Source: Acinetobacter sp. WCHAc010034
Lineage (GTDB): Bacteria; Pseudomonadota; Gammaproteobacteria; Pseudomonadales; Moraxellaceae
Assembly (NCBI RefSeq): GCF_001696615.3
Contig: NZ_CP032279.1
Coordinates: 1,116,001-1,180,000 of the forward strand
Direction: 5' to 3'
DNA length: 64,000 nt
Shown here: in pieces, positions 38,792 to 47,874 of the stretch
Numbering within the stretch: the first letter of the stretch is position 1
Layout of the letters: each line of letters begins with the position of its first letter
Position numbers and translations under genes: made by a program
The notes under the pieces: model-generated
Databases searched by the model: none
What the model saw: the letters and a program-made list of their open reading frames with translations, nothing else
What the model was told of the DNA's origin: nothing

Positions 38792-39313
38792 TCAGCTGTG
38801 TGCTGACTTCTTGTAAATGCTGCAGGATGGATGATGATTTTCCTGCAGGCGCGCGATTTTGCGCTGTTCCGCCGCTTCAAAGCGGCAGCGCTTCCAGTCA
38901 TTGTCCAAATTCAGCGCCGGAATCGGCTTCGGCTTGCCGCTTTCATCGACCGCCACCATAGTGAAATAGCAGCTGTTGGTATGGCGCACGGTGCGCTTTT
39001 GAATATTCTGCGCTTCCACGCGGATGCCGATTTCCATTGAAGTGCGGCCGACATGGTTCACGCTGGCAAGGAAAGTCACCAATTCACCCACATGAATCGG
39101 CTCTTTAAAATTCACTTTATCTACCGACAGCGTAACCACATAGCTGCCTGAATAGCGGCTGGCGCATGCATAAGCGACTTGATCCAGCAGTTTCAGAATA
39201 GTTCCGCCATGCACATTGCCTGAAAAGTTGGCCATGTCCGGGGTCATCAGGACGGACATAGTTAACTCAGACTGGTCATCTAATACTGGAGCAATTTGAT
39301 CTAATGGGGACAT
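38792..39313 (-). CDS. Acyl-CoA thioesterase, hotdog fold
   Basis: A 173-residue thioesterase of the YciA/BFIT-like hotdog family that releases CoA from acyl-CoA. Marks are MTPDMANFSGNVHGGTILKLLDQVAYACASRYSG with the catalytic Asn/Asp and the helix D, and VDKVNFKEPIHVGELVTFLASVNHVGRTSMEIGIRVEAQN. The C-terminal tail is longer than in E. coli YciA. It is convergent with the small lipoprotein gene. The acyl-chain preference is unknown. Confidence 0.9.
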   Translation of the reverse strand: MSPLDQIAPVLDDQSELTMSVLMTPDMANFSGNVHGGTILKLLDQVAYACASRYSGSYVVTLSVDKVNFKEPIHVGELVTFLASVNHVGRTSMEIGIRVEAQNIQKRTVRHTNSCYFTMVAVDESGKPKPIPALNLDNDWKRCRFEAAEQRKIARLQENHHPSCSIYKKSAHS

Positions 39314-39589
39314 CGCGTTTCTCTAGACTCGGTCGAATAGCATTGATAAGTGTGATTATTATATCGTTTTTAATCTAAATAAAATGTTCTTGCCGGCAAA
39401 AAAATCATCACTATTATTTATAGTGATTGCGCAGCCATTCAGGAAAACATATATATTTTCATTAAATGGCTGAGTATTAAGCGGATTTAGCGCATTTAAC
39501 AGCAAATCCCTCACAGCGCCTTGCATCGGATATTACAAAAAGATACAGGCAGAAATCAGCTATGCCCTTAAAAGCTGCAGGCTGGGCAA

Positions 39590-39784
39590 TTATAAGACTG
39601 GCGCTAAGACCTTCAGCATTTCCAGAGGGACATTGTCATAGCTTAATTTCTGCGGGCCGCCCTGCAGATGGTCCAGCTGGGTTTCAATGCTGTAGGAGCC
39701 GTCAATGTTCACTGCAGTCACCCTGAAAACCCGCGGCTCCATAAAGGCTAAAGTGACTTGCTGGCCAATCTTCAATGTCTGCAT
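39590..39784 (-). CDS. Hypothetical small protein (64 aa)
   Basis: A 64-residue protein (start MQTLKIGQQVTLAFMEPRVFRVTAV) that looks like a small beta-barrel or SH3-like fold with alternating hydrophobic strands. No signal peptide or membrane helix. I do not recognise it. It is plausible because the composition is protein-like and the gene lies in a space otherwise lacking one, but evidence is modest. Downstream of the patatin-like gene on the same strand, not obviously cotranscribed. Confidence 0.5.
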   Translation of the reverse strand: MQTLKIGQQVTLAFMEPRVFRVTAVNIDGSYSIETQLDHLQGGPQKLSYDNVPLEMLKVLAPVL

Positions 39785-39975
39785 TTCAACCCCGCCTTAA
39801 TTCCAGCAACCGGTTTAAGCGCTCAGCAGCTCTGCTTCAGCACGCATAGCCAATCAAAAAACTGGACAGCCGCCCCTAAAGCTCAAAAACCGGTCAAATA
39901 TAATTTTAAATATCAAAATATTATAATACAAACCGCCGGAGATTGATGCACGGCTTTTGAAATGCAGGCTGTGTC

Positions 39976-40971
39976 TTACTGCTGGGCGCTGAACTGCATG
40001 ATTTTATGCCCCTGCGCATATTTATGCGCAGCATAGGCGCGGGAAAGCTCATTCAGCTTCAGTTCAGCCGCCTCAATGCCCGCCTGCATGGTGGCTTCCC
40101 GGCCTTTCACGTCAAAAATATGCGCCTTCTCGCGGATATCCGGCTGAATCACCACATCCGCGCGCTTCAGCTCTTCTTTGGCTAGATAGTACTGCATGAT
40201 ATTGATGTTCTGGTTAAACAGGCCCCAGACATTGCTGGTTTCCGTATGCATCGGCTGGGCCAGAATATCCACGGCAATAATGATATCGGCGCCTAAATCG
40301 CGGGCGACATCCACCGGAACCGGGCTGACCAGCCCGCCGTCGACATATTCCTCATGATTGATCACCGCGGGAATGAACATGCTGGGAATGGAAACTGAAG
40401 CGCGCACCGCCTGCCCGGTATTGCCGGCATTAAAAACCGTTTTTCTGCCCTGCTGCAGCTCGGTCGCCACCACATACATTGGAATTTTCAGCAGTTCCAG
40501 CGGAGTGTCATTGACCTGCTCATTGACATAGTCTTCGACTTTTTTGCCGTCCAGCACGCCTTTTTTGTCCAGGCGGATATCGCGGACATCATTCGGCTTC
40601 ATGCTGAGCGCCACTTCGCGCAATTCCGCTGCTGATTTGCCTGAAGCGTACAGCGAGCCGACGATGCTGCCCGCACTTGTGCCGACGATAAAGTCCGGCT
40701 TAATGCCGTTGGCTTCAAGCACCTGAATTGCGCCAATATGCGCATAGCCGCGCGCGCCGCCGCTGCCCAGCACCAGGGCAATAATCGGGCGCTTTTCCTG
40801 CTGCTTCAGCTTTTTAAAGTCAATGCGGTCTTTGCCGGCATAGGCTTCCGCTACCGCCAAGGCCGGCGCTTTTTCCGCCAGCACAGGCGCCGCGGCATCT
40901 GCAGGCTGAGACGCGATTGTTTGGCAGCCGGCAAGGCTGGCGCAGGCCAAAGCAGCAAAAGCAAATTTCAT
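39976..40971 (-). CDS. Patatin-like phospholipase lipoprotein (RssA-like)
   Basis: A 331-residue lipoprotein: lipobox SLAGC near residue 16 after FAFAALACA. The patatin core has the oxyanion glycines in LGSGGARGYAHIGAIQVLE, the nucleophile serine in GTSAGSIVGSLYASG, and the catalytic Asp in DGGLVSPVPVDVAR. It hydrolyses acyl esters of phospholipids, presumably at the periplasmic face. The start is ATG 40971, since the lipoprotein signal begins there; an upstream in-frame start (41022) would add 17 residues. Transcribed alone. Confidence 0.88.
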   Translation of the reverse strand: MKFAFAALACASLAGCQTIASQPADAAAPVLAEKAPALAVAEAYAGKDRIDFKKLKQQEKRPIIALVLGSGGARGYAHIGAIQVLEANGIKPDFIVGTSAGSIVGSLYASGKSAAELREVALSMKPNDVRDIRLDKKGVLDGKKVEDYVNEQVNDTPLELLKIPMYVVATELQQGRKTVFNAGNTGQAVRASVSIPSMFIPAVINHEEYVDGGLVSPVPVDVARDLGADIIIAVDILAQPMHTETSNVWGLFNQNINIMQYYLAKEELKRADVVIQPDIREKAHIFDVKGREATMQAGIEAAELKLNELSRAYAAHKYAQGHKIMQFSAQQ

Positions 40972-41201
40972 ATTCACTATGGATTTTCCAACGGCATTGA
41001 TTGATTGTCTTGCAAGAAGCACAGTCTAAAGCGGTCAAAACCCAATCACTGTTATGATTCGTTACACGGCCATGCAGTCAAATTATAATCGAAAAACCGT
41101 CCATTCAAAACCTGCCGGGAGGAACGCTCTATGCTGCGGGGCTTTGATTAAATCTTGCCTGATGCCGCCGCCGGCTAAGCGGACTGACGGGACACGCCCA
41201 T

Positions 41202-41231
41202 AAAAAAAGCCTCATGACTGAGGCTTTTTAG
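41202..41231 (-). terminator. Rho-independent terminator after the alanine symporter gene
   Basis: AAAAAGCCTCA (41204-41214) pairs with TGAGGCTTTTT (41219-41229), loop TGAC. On the minus strand it follows the symporter stop at 41252 by about 20 bases. Confidence 0.87.
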
Positions 41232-41251
41232 CGGTTATTTCCGGCTTTGCA

Positions 41252-42727
41252 TTACCAGATGTCGGAATCAACCTTGTCTTTATATTTAGGATGATTGTCC
41301 AGCTTAAATACCGGCTCTTTCACCCCCTGCTTCAGCTGCGAAGTATAGTCCTTCAGTAGCATCAGCAGGAATGGAGTCAGCAGCAAAATAGAGAACAAGT
41401 TAATGCTGGCCATAACGCCCATGAACAAATCCGCCATATTCCAGATCAGCGGCACGCTCATGACTGAACCGAAATACACCATAAGCAGCACAAACACGCG
41501 GAATGTGAACATGACTTTGGCATTGTTATTCAGGAACTGTACATTGCCTTCGGCATAGGCATAGTTGCCAATCACCGATGAATAGGCGAACAGGAACAGA
41601 ATAACCGCCAGGAAGTCATCGCCCCAGCTGCCGATTTGGCTTTCCAGCGCCATCTGCGTCAAGGCTACGCCTTCAAAGCCGGCATTTTCATACAGGCCGG
41701 AAGCCAGAATAATGATGGCTGTGCATGAACACACCACGAAGGTATCAACAAATACCCCCAGCATTTGCACCAGGCCCTGATTAACAGGGTGCTTCACATC
41801 TGAAGCCGCAGCCGCATTCGGCGCAGAACCCATGCCCGCTTCATTTGAGAATAGGCCGCGCTTAATGCCCATCATCATGGCCATAGACACCATGGCGCCA
41901 AAGAAGCCGCCGGCAGCCGCATCAAACTCAAAGGCCTTGCTGAAAATCAGCTTGAAAATATCAGGCAGAATCTGGAAATTGATGACGGCAATATACAAAG
42001 CCACAGCCAGATACAGCGCTGCCATCAGCGGTACAAAGCTTTCAGCGACTTTGGCAATGCGCTTGATCCCGCCAAAAATAATCAGGGCAGTCATCAGCAC
42101 CAGAAACAGGCCGACCCATGAAACTACCAGATGCAGGCCGCCAAGCTCCAAGGTCAGATTGGCCCGGTCCCAGCCCCAGGCATGCGAGGTTGCGCCGGTA
42201 ATGGCATTGGCCTGCACGGCATTGAACACAAAGCCGTAAGTAAAAATCAGCGTCACTGCAAACAGCGCGCCCAGCCATTTCTGCTTCAGGCCTTTGGTAA
42301 TGTAATACGCCGGCCCGCCGCGGAACTGCTGATTTTCAGTGTCCCGCACTTTAAACAGCTGCGCCAGCGAGGATTCTACAAATGCTGAACTCATGCCTAA
42401 AAATGCGGTAATCCACATCCAGAACACGGCGCCCGGGCCGCCAATCGCAATAGCGATGGCAACACCGGCAACGTTGCCCACCCCGACACGGCTGGCTAAG
42501 CCGGTAACAAAGGCCTGAAACGGCGTAATGCCGTGGTCATCATCGCCTGCCTTGCGGCTGTTTTTCATCACCTTGAGGCTGTGCGCGAATAAGCGCAGCT
42601 GCACGGCGCCCGTAATCACGGTATAGAAAATGCCTACCGCAACCAGAAAAATAACCAGAAAGTCCCATAAGGGGCCATTCAGCTTATTCACCAAGGCAAG
42701 CAAGGCTTCATTTAATTGTTCATTCAC
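41252..42727 (-). CDS. Sodium:alanine symporter family protein (AGCS)
   Basis: A 491-residue inner-membrane carrier with about 11 helices that imports alanine or glycine with sodium. Family marks include FQAFVTGLASRVGVGNVAGVAIAIAIGGPGAVFWMWITAFLGMSSAFVESSLAQLFK, with the substrate-binding region, and GLFSNEAGMGSAPNAAAASDVKHPVNQGLVQMLGVFVDT. Length and layout are normal. The neighbour gltS on the same strand is separated by a terminator, so the genes are transcribed separately despite a shared theme of sodium-driven amino acid uptake. Confidence 0.93.
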   Translation of the reverse strand: MNEQLNEALLALVNKLNGPLWDFLVIFLVAVGIFYTVITGAVQLRLFAHSLKVMKNSRKAGDDDHGITPFQAFVTGLASRVGVGNVAGVAIAIAIGGPGAVFWMWITAFLGMSSAFVESSLAQLFKVRDTENQQFRGGPAYYITKGLKQKWLGALFAVTLIFTYGFVFNAVQANAITGATSHAWGWDRANLTLELGGLHLVVSWVGLFLVLMTALIIFGGIKRIAKVAESFVPLMAALYLAVALYIAVINFQILPDIFKLIFSKAFEFDAAAGGFFGAMVSMAMMMGIKRGLFSNEAGMGSAPNAAAASDVKHPVNQGLVQMLGVFVDTFVVCSCTAIIILASGLYENAGFEGVALTQMALESQIGSWGDDFLAVILFLFAYSSVIGNYAYAEGNVQFLNNNAKVMFTFRVFVLLMVYFGSVMSVPLIWNMADLFMGVMASINLFSILLLTPFLLMLLKDYTSQLKQGVKEPVFKLDNHPKYKDKVDSDIW

Positions 42728-42759
42728 TGTGAATCCCTCTACAGCCTAAATATTGACAA

Positions 42760-42795
42760 GCTTAAAAAAAGCCCTGTACAAGGCTTTTTTTAAGA
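42760..42795 (-). terminator. Rho-independent terminator after gltS
   Basis: CTTAAAAAAAGCC (42761-42773) pairs with GGCTTTTTTTAAG (42782-42794) around an eight-base loop, directly past the gltS stop. Confidence 0.87.
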
Positions 42796-42801
42796 CCACT
42801 G

Positions 42802-44043
42802 TTACGCGAAGAACTTAAGAATAAGCTGAATCACGGTCGCGTTAATAAGGTCGACAAAGAATGCGCCGCATAATGGCACAATCAGAAAGGCTTTATGCGA
42901 TGGGCCATACATATTGGTAATCGCCTGCATATTTGCAACCGCTGTCGGCGTTGCGCCCATGCCGAAACCGCAATGCCCCGCCGCCAATACCGCAGCATCA
43001 TAGTTTTTGCCCATAACGCGGAAGGTAATGAACGCCGCATACAGCGCCATCGTCAGCGTCTGCGCGCCAAGGATCACAACCAGCGGGCCAGCCAAATCGG
43101 CCAGCTGCCACAGTTTCAGTGAAAGCAATGCCATGGCCAGATACAGCGACAGTGAAGCGTTGCCGAATACATCAATGGCGCGGTCAAAAATTTGAACCTT
43201 GAAAATGCCTTCGAGGATATTGCGCAGCAGCACACCGCCCGCCAATGCCCAGACAAAAGTCGGCAGCTCAAACATGGTGCCTTTGCTGTAGCCGGTCATG
43301 AATTCGGCGAAAGCCAAACAGCCGGCAAACAGGCCCAATGTCGTGATGGCGTTGTCTGCGGTGATCAAGCGCACGCGGTGTGGATATTCAAACGGCACAT
43401 ATTCCGTTGAATTGATATCCGCCAGCGGCGTGTCGTCGCTCTTCTTAATCTGCTCATTGGTGCGCGGCGTAGCCAGTTCATAGCGGTTGATCAGCAATTT
43501 CGCCAACGGGCCGCCAATAATGCCGCCAATGATCAAGCCGAATGTCGCGCTTGCCATGCCCAGCGCCAGCGCGCCTTGGATGCCGTGCTGGGTTTCCAGA
43601 ATTTCGCCCCAGGCGCCCGCAGTGCCGTGGCCGCCAGTCAGGGTAATAGAACCCGCAATCAGGCCAATCAGCGGATCAATGCCCAGCAAAGTCGCCAGGC
43701 TGATGCCGACAAAATTCTGCACCACAATAAATGAAGCGACTGCAACCAGGAAAACAACCAGTCCAAGGCCGCCTTCCCGCAGCTTGGCAAAGTTGGCGCT
43801 TAAGCCGATCGACGCAAAGAAAATCAGCATGAAGCTGGTTTGCAGCTGGCTGCTGGTGGTAATGCTGTAACCCCATAAGCTGTGCACAATCAGGGAGACG
43901 ACTGCAGCAACCAGACCGCCCGCAACCGGTTCTGGAATGTTATAGCGCTTTAAAAAATCAATTTTATTAACCAGAAACCGTCCAAGCAGCAAAACAATGA
44001 CTGCGGCGATTAAGGTATAAAATGCATTAAAAGTAAATTCCAT
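42802..44043 (-). CDS. gltS: Sodium/glutamate symporter GltS
   Basis: A 413-residue inner-membrane carrier that imports glutamate with sodium. It matches GltS throughout: LLLGRFLVNKIDFLKRYNIPEPVAGGLVAAV, SITLTGGHGTAGAWGEILE (first reentrant loop), and GHCGFGMGATPTAVANMQAI (second reentrant loop), with GxGG-type motifs in both halves. The start is probably ATG 44043 (MEFTFNAFYTL), typical of the family; ATG 44073 would add ten residues. It has no strong ribosome-binding site at either. Confidence 0.94.
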   Translation of the reverse strand: MEFTFNAFYTLIAAVIVLLLGRFLVNKIDFLKRYNIPEPVAGGLVAAVVSLIVHSLWGYSITTSSQLQTSFMLIFFASIGLSANFAKLREGGLGLVVFLVAVASFIVVQNFVGISLATLLGIDPLIGLIAGSITLTGGHGTAGAWGEILETQHGIQGALALGMASATFGLIIGGIIGGPLAKLLINRYELATPRTNEQIKKSDDTPLADINSTEYVPFEYPHRVRLITADNAITTLGLFAGCLAFAEFMTGYSKGTMFELPTFVWALAGGVLLRNILEGIFKVQIFDRAIDVFGNASLSLYLAMALLSLKLWQLADLAGPLVVILGAQTLTMALYAAFITFRVMGKNYDAAVLAAGHCGFGMGATPTAVANMQAITNMYGPSHKAFLIVPLCGAFFVDLINATVIQLILKFFA

Positions 44044-44073
44044 AATAAATAGTCCATACAGATTATGGTTCAT

Positions 44074-44476
44074 TCTTGCTTTAAAACAGCAAGCGCGGAT
44101 TTTATGCGGAAATCAATAACAATTGATCTGCATTGTCCTTGCCCGCAGACACAAGTCAGGCCCGTCTGATGCTTCACTCAGCAAATAGCAGCGGCGTGCA
44201 TTCCGCTAAAATGCGGCGTCCAAAAAATGACTGAACACGGCCTGTCCCTTCATTTTATGCATTAAAGGCAGGCATGCAACGCTTCATATTTCAGCTAAAA
44301 GCTTCTGAGCAACCATCAATATGAATAAAAGTGCGACATTATGCAGTTTTTTTATAGAAAATCTTTATTTTTTTACAATTATTTCCATCAAACGCTGTCC
44401 GCGCCTGTATAAATTGCTCCCGGAAAAAGGCCTATAGATGATTTTACAGCAATCCAGATTGAAAAATAAAATAAAT
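44074..44476. other. Gene-free region upstream of gltS
   Basis: About 400 bases between the gltS start and the porin terminator. No gene, tRNA or repeat found. The half near gltS should contain its promoter. A short AT-rich stretch at 44340-44400 is the only compositional feature. Confidence 0.5.
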
Positions 44477-44508
44477 AAAAACAGGAGCATAACGCTCCTG
44501 TTTTTTCT
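44477..44508 (-). terminator. Rho-independent terminator after the porin gene
   Basis: CAGGAGC (44482-44488) pairs with GCTCCTG (44494-44500) around ATAAC, flanked by A and T runs. It lies 21 bases past the porin stop on the minus strand. Confidence 0.87.
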
Positions 44509-44528
44509 TTAAAAGCTTACAGCTGCAA

Positions 44529-45833
44529 TTAGAAGCTGTACTTCGCCATCAGGCCAACGCGGTCATCATTAAATGAATTGCCGGCAAAGTTTTTACGCTT
44601 GCCATTCACATATTCAACACCTAAATCAATCGGCTTCGCTGGCGAATAAATCACATTCAGCCACGCCTGCTGCACTTCTTCGTTGGCATTCGCACTCAAT
44701 GCAGATTTAGCATATTTAGTGCCGTCATCAGCAAATAATGCGCCATAAGCTAAAGTCGAACGCAATTTATCATTAAACTTGTAAGTCGCGCCTACTTGAA
44801 CAGCTGCAAATTCATTTTGCTCGATATTCTTGCCATCAAGCACATAAGCGGAATTGGCGCCGTATAAATAGTTGCTGTTGCCCTGAGAATAAGAAACATC
44901 GCCAGTCAATTTCAGCTGCTTGCTTACTTCAAAACTCGTACCCGCAGCCAAGCCCCAAGCTACCGCACTGTCATCAGCAGATTTATAATTTTCCACTAAA
45001 GCGCGCGCAGATGCTGCGCCTTTGCCGCCGGCAAAGCCTTGCGTTACTTTAGCTGTCAAGCTAGGCACGCTATATTTAGTTGCCGAATCTGCAGGTTTAG
45101 CATCTTTATCAAGCTGGGTAAACTTGCTGTCCCCTTCTTCTACAGCAACAAACAGTTGAGTTTGCGGCGCAAGCTTGAAGTTATAGCGCACTTGCGGAAC
45201 GCGCGCGGTGCCGCCGCCAGCGTTAGTCGCAAAGTCAATCATTTCCGGCGCATGATTAGACAGGAAGTTAGACGTGGTTTGACCAAACAGCCAGTTATTG
45301 TAAGTTAAGTATGCATGGCGGATGCGAAGCGCTTCATTTGTTCCAGCAAAGTCAACTTCCAGCTTGCCGCCGACTTTATTGTCACCGCCGACAGGCGATG
45401 TAAAGTCTAAGCCTAAGCGCGTTGTTTTCGCAGTAGCGCGCAATTTATCCTTAGTTTTTCCATCTGTAGATGATACTTTGTTGAAGTCATCATCCGCGCC
45501 TTCAATAATGTAGTTCGCATCACCGCGGACAAAACCGTACAGATTCACATCTGCGCCAGCTTTAGATTTCAATGATGCCAGCGGCGAAGCTGCAGGCGCC
45601 ATTACCGGCGCTGGAGCCGGGCGCGCTTTAACTTGCTGAATGTCAGCCTGCTGCTGTACTTGAACCTGCTGCTGCTGCTTGATCAGCGCTTTCAGTTCCG
45701 CAACTTCAGCGCGCAGCTGCGCAACTTCCTTTTGCTCAGCTGTGGCTGCATGCGCAGAATTCAGCATAATGGCTGAAACAGCAATGGCTAAACTGTATTG
45801 AACTGCAGGTTTTTTAAGTTGAGCGAAATTCAT
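44529..45833 (-). CDS. DcaP-like outer-membrane porin
   Basis: A 434-residue protein. A signal peptide (SLAIAVSAIMLNSAHA) is followed by a coiled coil (EQKEVAQLRAEVAELKALIKQQQQVQ, about residues 33-60), an Ala/Pro linker and a beta barrel that starts DVNLYGFVRGDANYIIEGA and ends VGLMAKYSF with a terminal Phe. This coiled-coil-plus-barrel layout is that of the DcaP family of trimeric Acinetobacter porins, which pass dicarboxylates and some beta-lactamase inhibitors. The exact substrate is not deducible. Transcribed alone with its own terminator. Confidence 0.9.
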   Translation of the reverse strand: MNFAQLKKPAVQYSLAIAVSAIMLNSAHAATAEQKEVAQLRAEVAELKALIKQQQQVQVQQQADIQQVKARPAPAPVMAPAASPLASLKSKAGADVNLYGFVRGDANYIIEGADDDFNKVSSTDGKTKDKLRATAKTTRLGLDFTSPVGGDNKVGGKLEVDFAGTNEALRIRHAYLTYNNWLFGQTTSNFLSNHAPEMIDFATNAGGGTARVPQVRYNFKLAPQTQLFVAVEEGDSKFTQLDKDAKPADSATKYSVPSLTAKVTQGFAGGKGAASARALVENYKSADDSAVAWGLAAGTSFEVSKQLKLTGDVSYSQGNSNYLYGANSAYVLDGKNIEQNEFAAVQVGATYKFNDKLRSTLAYGALFADDGTKYAKSALSANANEEVQQAWLNVIYSPAKPIDLGVEYVNGKRKNFAGNSFNDDRVGLMAKYSF

Positions 45834-46531
45834 ATATTCTCCAGATGAAAATGCGTTTTTTTTTGCTTCAATGCAAACTTTTCCATGATTGCATATATTT
45901 ACAGGAAAAATCCCATACTGCTTTGCTGTTTTTACGCTTTTGTAATTTATATAAATAATAAGCGCGGTGGCTTATTATTCATCCTACAAACCGTTCAAGC
46001 GCAAAAAACAGCTCCTTTTTTTGCCATGCCGATCATGGCGGTTTTTCCTTGCAATATTTGGTCCAGTTGGAACCGCCCGGTTTTATTCAGTCCATCCGCT
46101 GCGCTGTATTCTTAAAATTGAGCTGTCCATCCTGACGCCCCATATTTAATATTTGAACGGACAATCCTGCTGCTGGCTATCTGTGCTTTAGTAGCATGCA
46201 AAAGCCTGACGCGCACCGGCTGTGGCGCAAAAACATCATGAAGGCCTGATTTAACCGGCTATTTCCATTTAAGATATTGACGCGCAAAATAGATTTGCAC
46301 CCTGCGGCGGGTTTTTCACTAGCCGAAACTTCCAACTTGATACCTTTTAGATATTTTTTAATACCTTAAAGGTATTTTAATTCTATCAGTTTTTTCATGA
46401 TCCAGCAGCAAAGCTGGCGCTGCCGCGGGAAAAATAAGCCAGCCTGCCGGCATTGCGCAGCGCCATCCAGCCTGAAAAAGCTCAATTGCCGGGCGGCAGC
46501 GCGCTGAAGCAGCATTGCCTCATGCGCCCGT
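45834..46531. other. Large gene-free region between porin and Bcr/CflA genes
   Basis: About 700 bases, the longest empty stretch in the window. Short open frames on both strands lack start signals and recognisable domains. One perfect inverted repeat, AATACCTT/AAGGTATT (46360-46367 with 46369-46376), follows a partial copy GATACCTTTT at 46340. The region may be a decayed gene or an unrecognised regulatory RNA; I cannot show either. Confidence 0.5.
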
Positions 46532-47734
46532 TCAGGCGTTTTGCCCGCGCTGAAGCCGGCTGAACGCCAGCAGCGCAAGCGCGATAAACAGCAGCATGAC
46601 TCCCGCCATGTTCAGCAATGCGCTCCACAGCATGAAGTTCAGCATCACCCCGCCCGCCAGCCCGCAGGCGAACTGCATGCTGCCCATGACTGCGCTGGCG
46701 GTTCCTGCGCGCGCGCCCTGCTGCGACATCGCCAGCGCCATGGCATTCGGGCCGGTAAAGCCTATGCCTGAAATTGCCAGAAACATGCCCAGCATTACCC
46801 AGAGCAGTGGCGCATGCGGCGCCAGGCCGGCGGCCAGCAGCGCTGCCGTGCCCGCCAGCTGCAGATAAAGGCCAATTTTCAGGCGCTGAATGACGCCGGT
46901 TTTAGGCGCCAGGCGCCTATTCAGGGCGGAAAACAGCATAATGCCAAATGCATTGGCGCCAAAGGCATAGGCGAACTGCTGCTGGTTCAGACCGTAGCCG
47001 TCCATCAGCACGGCCGCAGAGGAACTGATATAGCAGAACAGCACGCCGCCGGAAAAGCAGCCGGCCAGCATCGGCAGCCTGAAGCTTGGATCCTTGAAAA
47101 TCGCCATGTACAGCAGCAGCACCTGATTGAAGTTCAAGTGCAGGCGACGGCTGGCGGGCAAAGTTTCCTTAAAGAAGAAATGCACGCACAGCAGGCATAC
47201 TGCGCCGATCAGGCCCAGGAAAGCAAAAACCGCATGCCAGCTGAAAAATTTCAGCACCAATGAGCCCAGCGCCGGCGCAATAATCGGCGCAATTCCCATC
47301 ACAATCATCATGCTGGAAAACGCCTGCGCGGAGGCCTGCAGGTCCAAGCGGTCGCGGATGGCGGCCCGCGCAATCACCACGCCGACACAGCCGCCCAAAG
47401 CCTGCAGAATGCGGGCGGCGATCAGGCTCCATTCGCTTTGCGCAAACAGGCAAATCAGGCTGGCTGCAATGTACAGGCACAGGCCAAAATACAGTGGCGC
47501 CTTGCGCCCAATCCGGTCACTGACCGGGCCGTAAATCAGCTGGCCGGCCGCTAGGCCTAAGAAGTAAGCCGGCAGCGTGTTGGCGATCCTCTGCGTGCTG
47601 ACGCCGAAATCCTGCGCCATCTGAGGCAGAGCCGGCAGATACATGTCTATGGACAGCGGGCCAAGCGAGGTCAAAAGCGCCAGCAGCATGATCCATGCGC
47701 TGGAATACCGGGTTGTGCGCTGTGCGTCCTGCAT
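46532..47734 (-). CDS. Bcr/CflA-family multidrug efflux MFS transporter
   Basis: A 400-residue 12-helix major facilitator. SIDMYLPALPQMAQDFGVSTQRIANTLPAYFLGLAAGQLIYGPVSDRIGRKAPLYFG contains the DHA1 loop signature. CVGVVIARAAIRDRLDLQASAQAFSSMMIVMGIAPIIAPALGSLV is the antiporter motif C of the Bcr/CflA group. It probably exports drugs, sulfonamides or amino acid derivatives with proton antiport. Transcribed alone, divergent from the FUSC gene. Confidence 0.9.
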   Translation of the reverse strand: MQDAQRTTRYSSAWIMLLALLTSLGPLSIDMYLPALPQMAQDFGVSTQRIANTLPAYFLGLAAGQLIYGPVSDRIGRKAPLYFGLCLYIAASLICLFAQSEWSLIAARILQALGGCVGVVIARAAIRDRLDLQASAQAFSSMMIVMGIAPIIAPALGSLVLKFFSWHAVFAFLGLIGAVCLLCVHFFFKETLPASRRLHLNFNQVLLLYMAIFKDPSFRLPMLAGCFSGGVLFCYISSSAAVLMDGYGLNQQQFAYAFGANAFGIMLFSALNRRLAPKTGVIQRLKIGLYLQLAGTAALLAAGLAPHAPLLWVMLGMFLAISGIGFTGPNAMALAMSQQGARAGTASAVMGSMQFACGLAGGVMLNFMLWSALLNMAGVMLLFIALALLAFSRLQRGQNA

Positions 47735-47874
47735 AGGGTTATTTCATGATTAAATGCTGAGAATGCAGACAAGTTTACACAGGTCATAGTATTATTTCCG
47801 CATATTCAAAGTGAAAAATCACACAATTCAGAGATGCCCCCGGCCGCGCCGAATCTGACAGCAAAGGATGAACA

